A DNA stretch of 5,999 bases from Phycisphaerae bacterium. Lineage in GTDB: Bacteria > Planctomycetota > Phycisphaerae > UBA1845 > PWPN01. Both the position numbers and the translations under genes were made by a program. The DNA is taken from positions 1-5,999 of the forward strand of contig JAPKGY010000217.1 of the NCBI GenBank assembly GCA_026647385.1, given 5' to 3'. Below, in pieces: positions 5,502-5,999 of this stretch; within the stretch, counting starts at the first letter, position 1, and each line of letters opens with the position of its first letter. The notes under the pieces were generated by a model. That model made no database searches. It was not told where the DNA came from and saw only the letters and a list, made by a program, of their open reading frames with translations.

Positions 5502-5999
5502 TCAGTTGCCGGCGTAGAAGAGCTCGACGCAGGACCGCGACTCGGGCGTCTGGATCTGACCCGAGAGCGCGACGCCGCAGAGCAAGTTCGTGCCGGGGCG
5601 GAGCACGACGCCGGTGACCTCGACGCTGCCGTTCGAGCCCGGCGTCGCCGTCTGGGCCAGCGCCTGATCGTTGAGGCGAAGATCGAACGCGCGGCCCGGC
5701 TGGCCGTGGAACGTGAACGTCGCCGGCGAGGTCGTGGTGAGCGACGGCGTGGCGAGCGCCCACGACGGTCCGCGGAACGCGGTCGGGTTGTTCGCCATCG
5801 AGGCGATATCGCCCATCGGCGTGTCGACGCGGATGCGTCCGGCCGAGCCCGGTCCGCCCGGGTTGGTCGAGCCCGTCGACGCGAGGCCGCCCGGCGCCGA
5901 GAGCCAGCGCGTCGTGGACATGATCATCCCGCCCGCGCGGACGAGGATCGCGCCGCCCGAGCCGCCGCCGCCGCCGCCACTGCCGCCGTTCGTCGTGCC
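5502..5999 (-). CDS. C-terminal part of a Gly-rich exported-type protein, 5' end outside window
   Basis: The minus-strand frame is open from the right edge to a TGA at 5502-5504, giving 165 residues. An internal ATG at 5927 exists, but the upstream codons continue the same style, so it is unlikely to be the true start. The first 24 residues contain a Gly run coded by a (GCC)6 tract on the + strand (5961-5978), followed by SGGAILVRAGG. Together with SAGRIRVDT this pattern is familiar from myxobacterial surface or secreted proteins with Gly-rich beta-structured repeats. The last ~110 residues look like a small beta-rich domain (ATFTFHGQPGRAFDLRLND, VEVTGVVLRPGTNLLCGVAL) with two Cys, about residues 141 and 157, that could form a disulfide. 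No function can be assigned. The S9 peptidase start follows 28 nt downstream, so the two may share a transcript. Confidence 0.65.
   Translation of the reverse strand, partial: GTTNGGSGGGGGGSGGAILVRAGGMIMSTTRWLSAPGGLASTGSTNPGGPGSAGRIRVDTPMGDIASMANNPTAFRGPSWALATPSLTTTSPATFTFHGQPGRAFDLRLNDQALAQTATPGSNGSVEVTGVVLRPGTNLLCGVALSGQIQTPESRSCVELFYAGN

Noticed and set aside
5329..5763. Arg/Pro/Ser-rich minus-strand open frame overlapping the S9 start and the Gly-rich protein gene
   Set aside because: It is out of frame with two better supported coding regions, and its composition (Arg, Pro, Ser runs) is typical of a shadow frame in GC-rich DNA.

Overview
The window carries a type II fatty acid synthesis operon on the minus strand. 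Read in the direction of transcription (right to left), the order is plsX (3' part only), fabH, fabD, fabG, acpP and fabF (cut by the left edge). The proteins look most like those of Planctomycetota, possibly a Gemmata-type lineage. That rests on my recognition of family sequence styles (for example the ACP motif LNADSLDIVELVMEFED and the PlsX segment ACIICHGSSN), not on a search.

Layout. 1-1012: fabF, with the catalytic Cys and first His visible; the frame runs off the left end. 1013-1217: a spacer with a perfect 10-bp GC-rich inverted repeat followed by a short T run, a plausible terminator or attenuator. 1218-1475: acpP behind a very strong Shine-Dalgarno. 1476-1633: a spacer without a gene. 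1634-2380: fabG. 2421-3359: fabD. 3361-3722: a 362-nt non-coding gap holding two tandem repeat arrays, one of 18-bp period (3 units) and one of 19-bp period (about 13 units, partly organised as a 57-bp higher-order repeat) that ends against the fabH stop codon. 3723-4715: fabH. 4727-about 5065: the last third of plsX.

At about 5060-5077 the plsX reading frame changes, in frame, into the N-terminus of an unrelated lipoprotein-type S9 (prolyl oligopeptidase/PtrB-like) peptidase. Base composition changes there too: the right part is much richer in CGCG. The remaining sequence (5502-5999) encodes the C-terminal part of a Gly-rich exported-type protein. The right ~930 bp resembles high-GC myxobacterial DNA. 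The simplest reading is a chimeric metagenome contig; an in-frame recombination is the less likely alternative.

How the genes work together. PlsX makes acyl-phosphate from acyl-ACP for phospholipid synthesis. FabD charges ACP with malonyl groups, FabH starts chains from acetyl-CoA, FabF elongates them, FabG performs the first reduction, and AcpP carries all intermediates. I found no convincing new biological system. The points worth a second look are the junction, the repeat arrays between fabH and fabD, and the hairpin between acpP and fabF.
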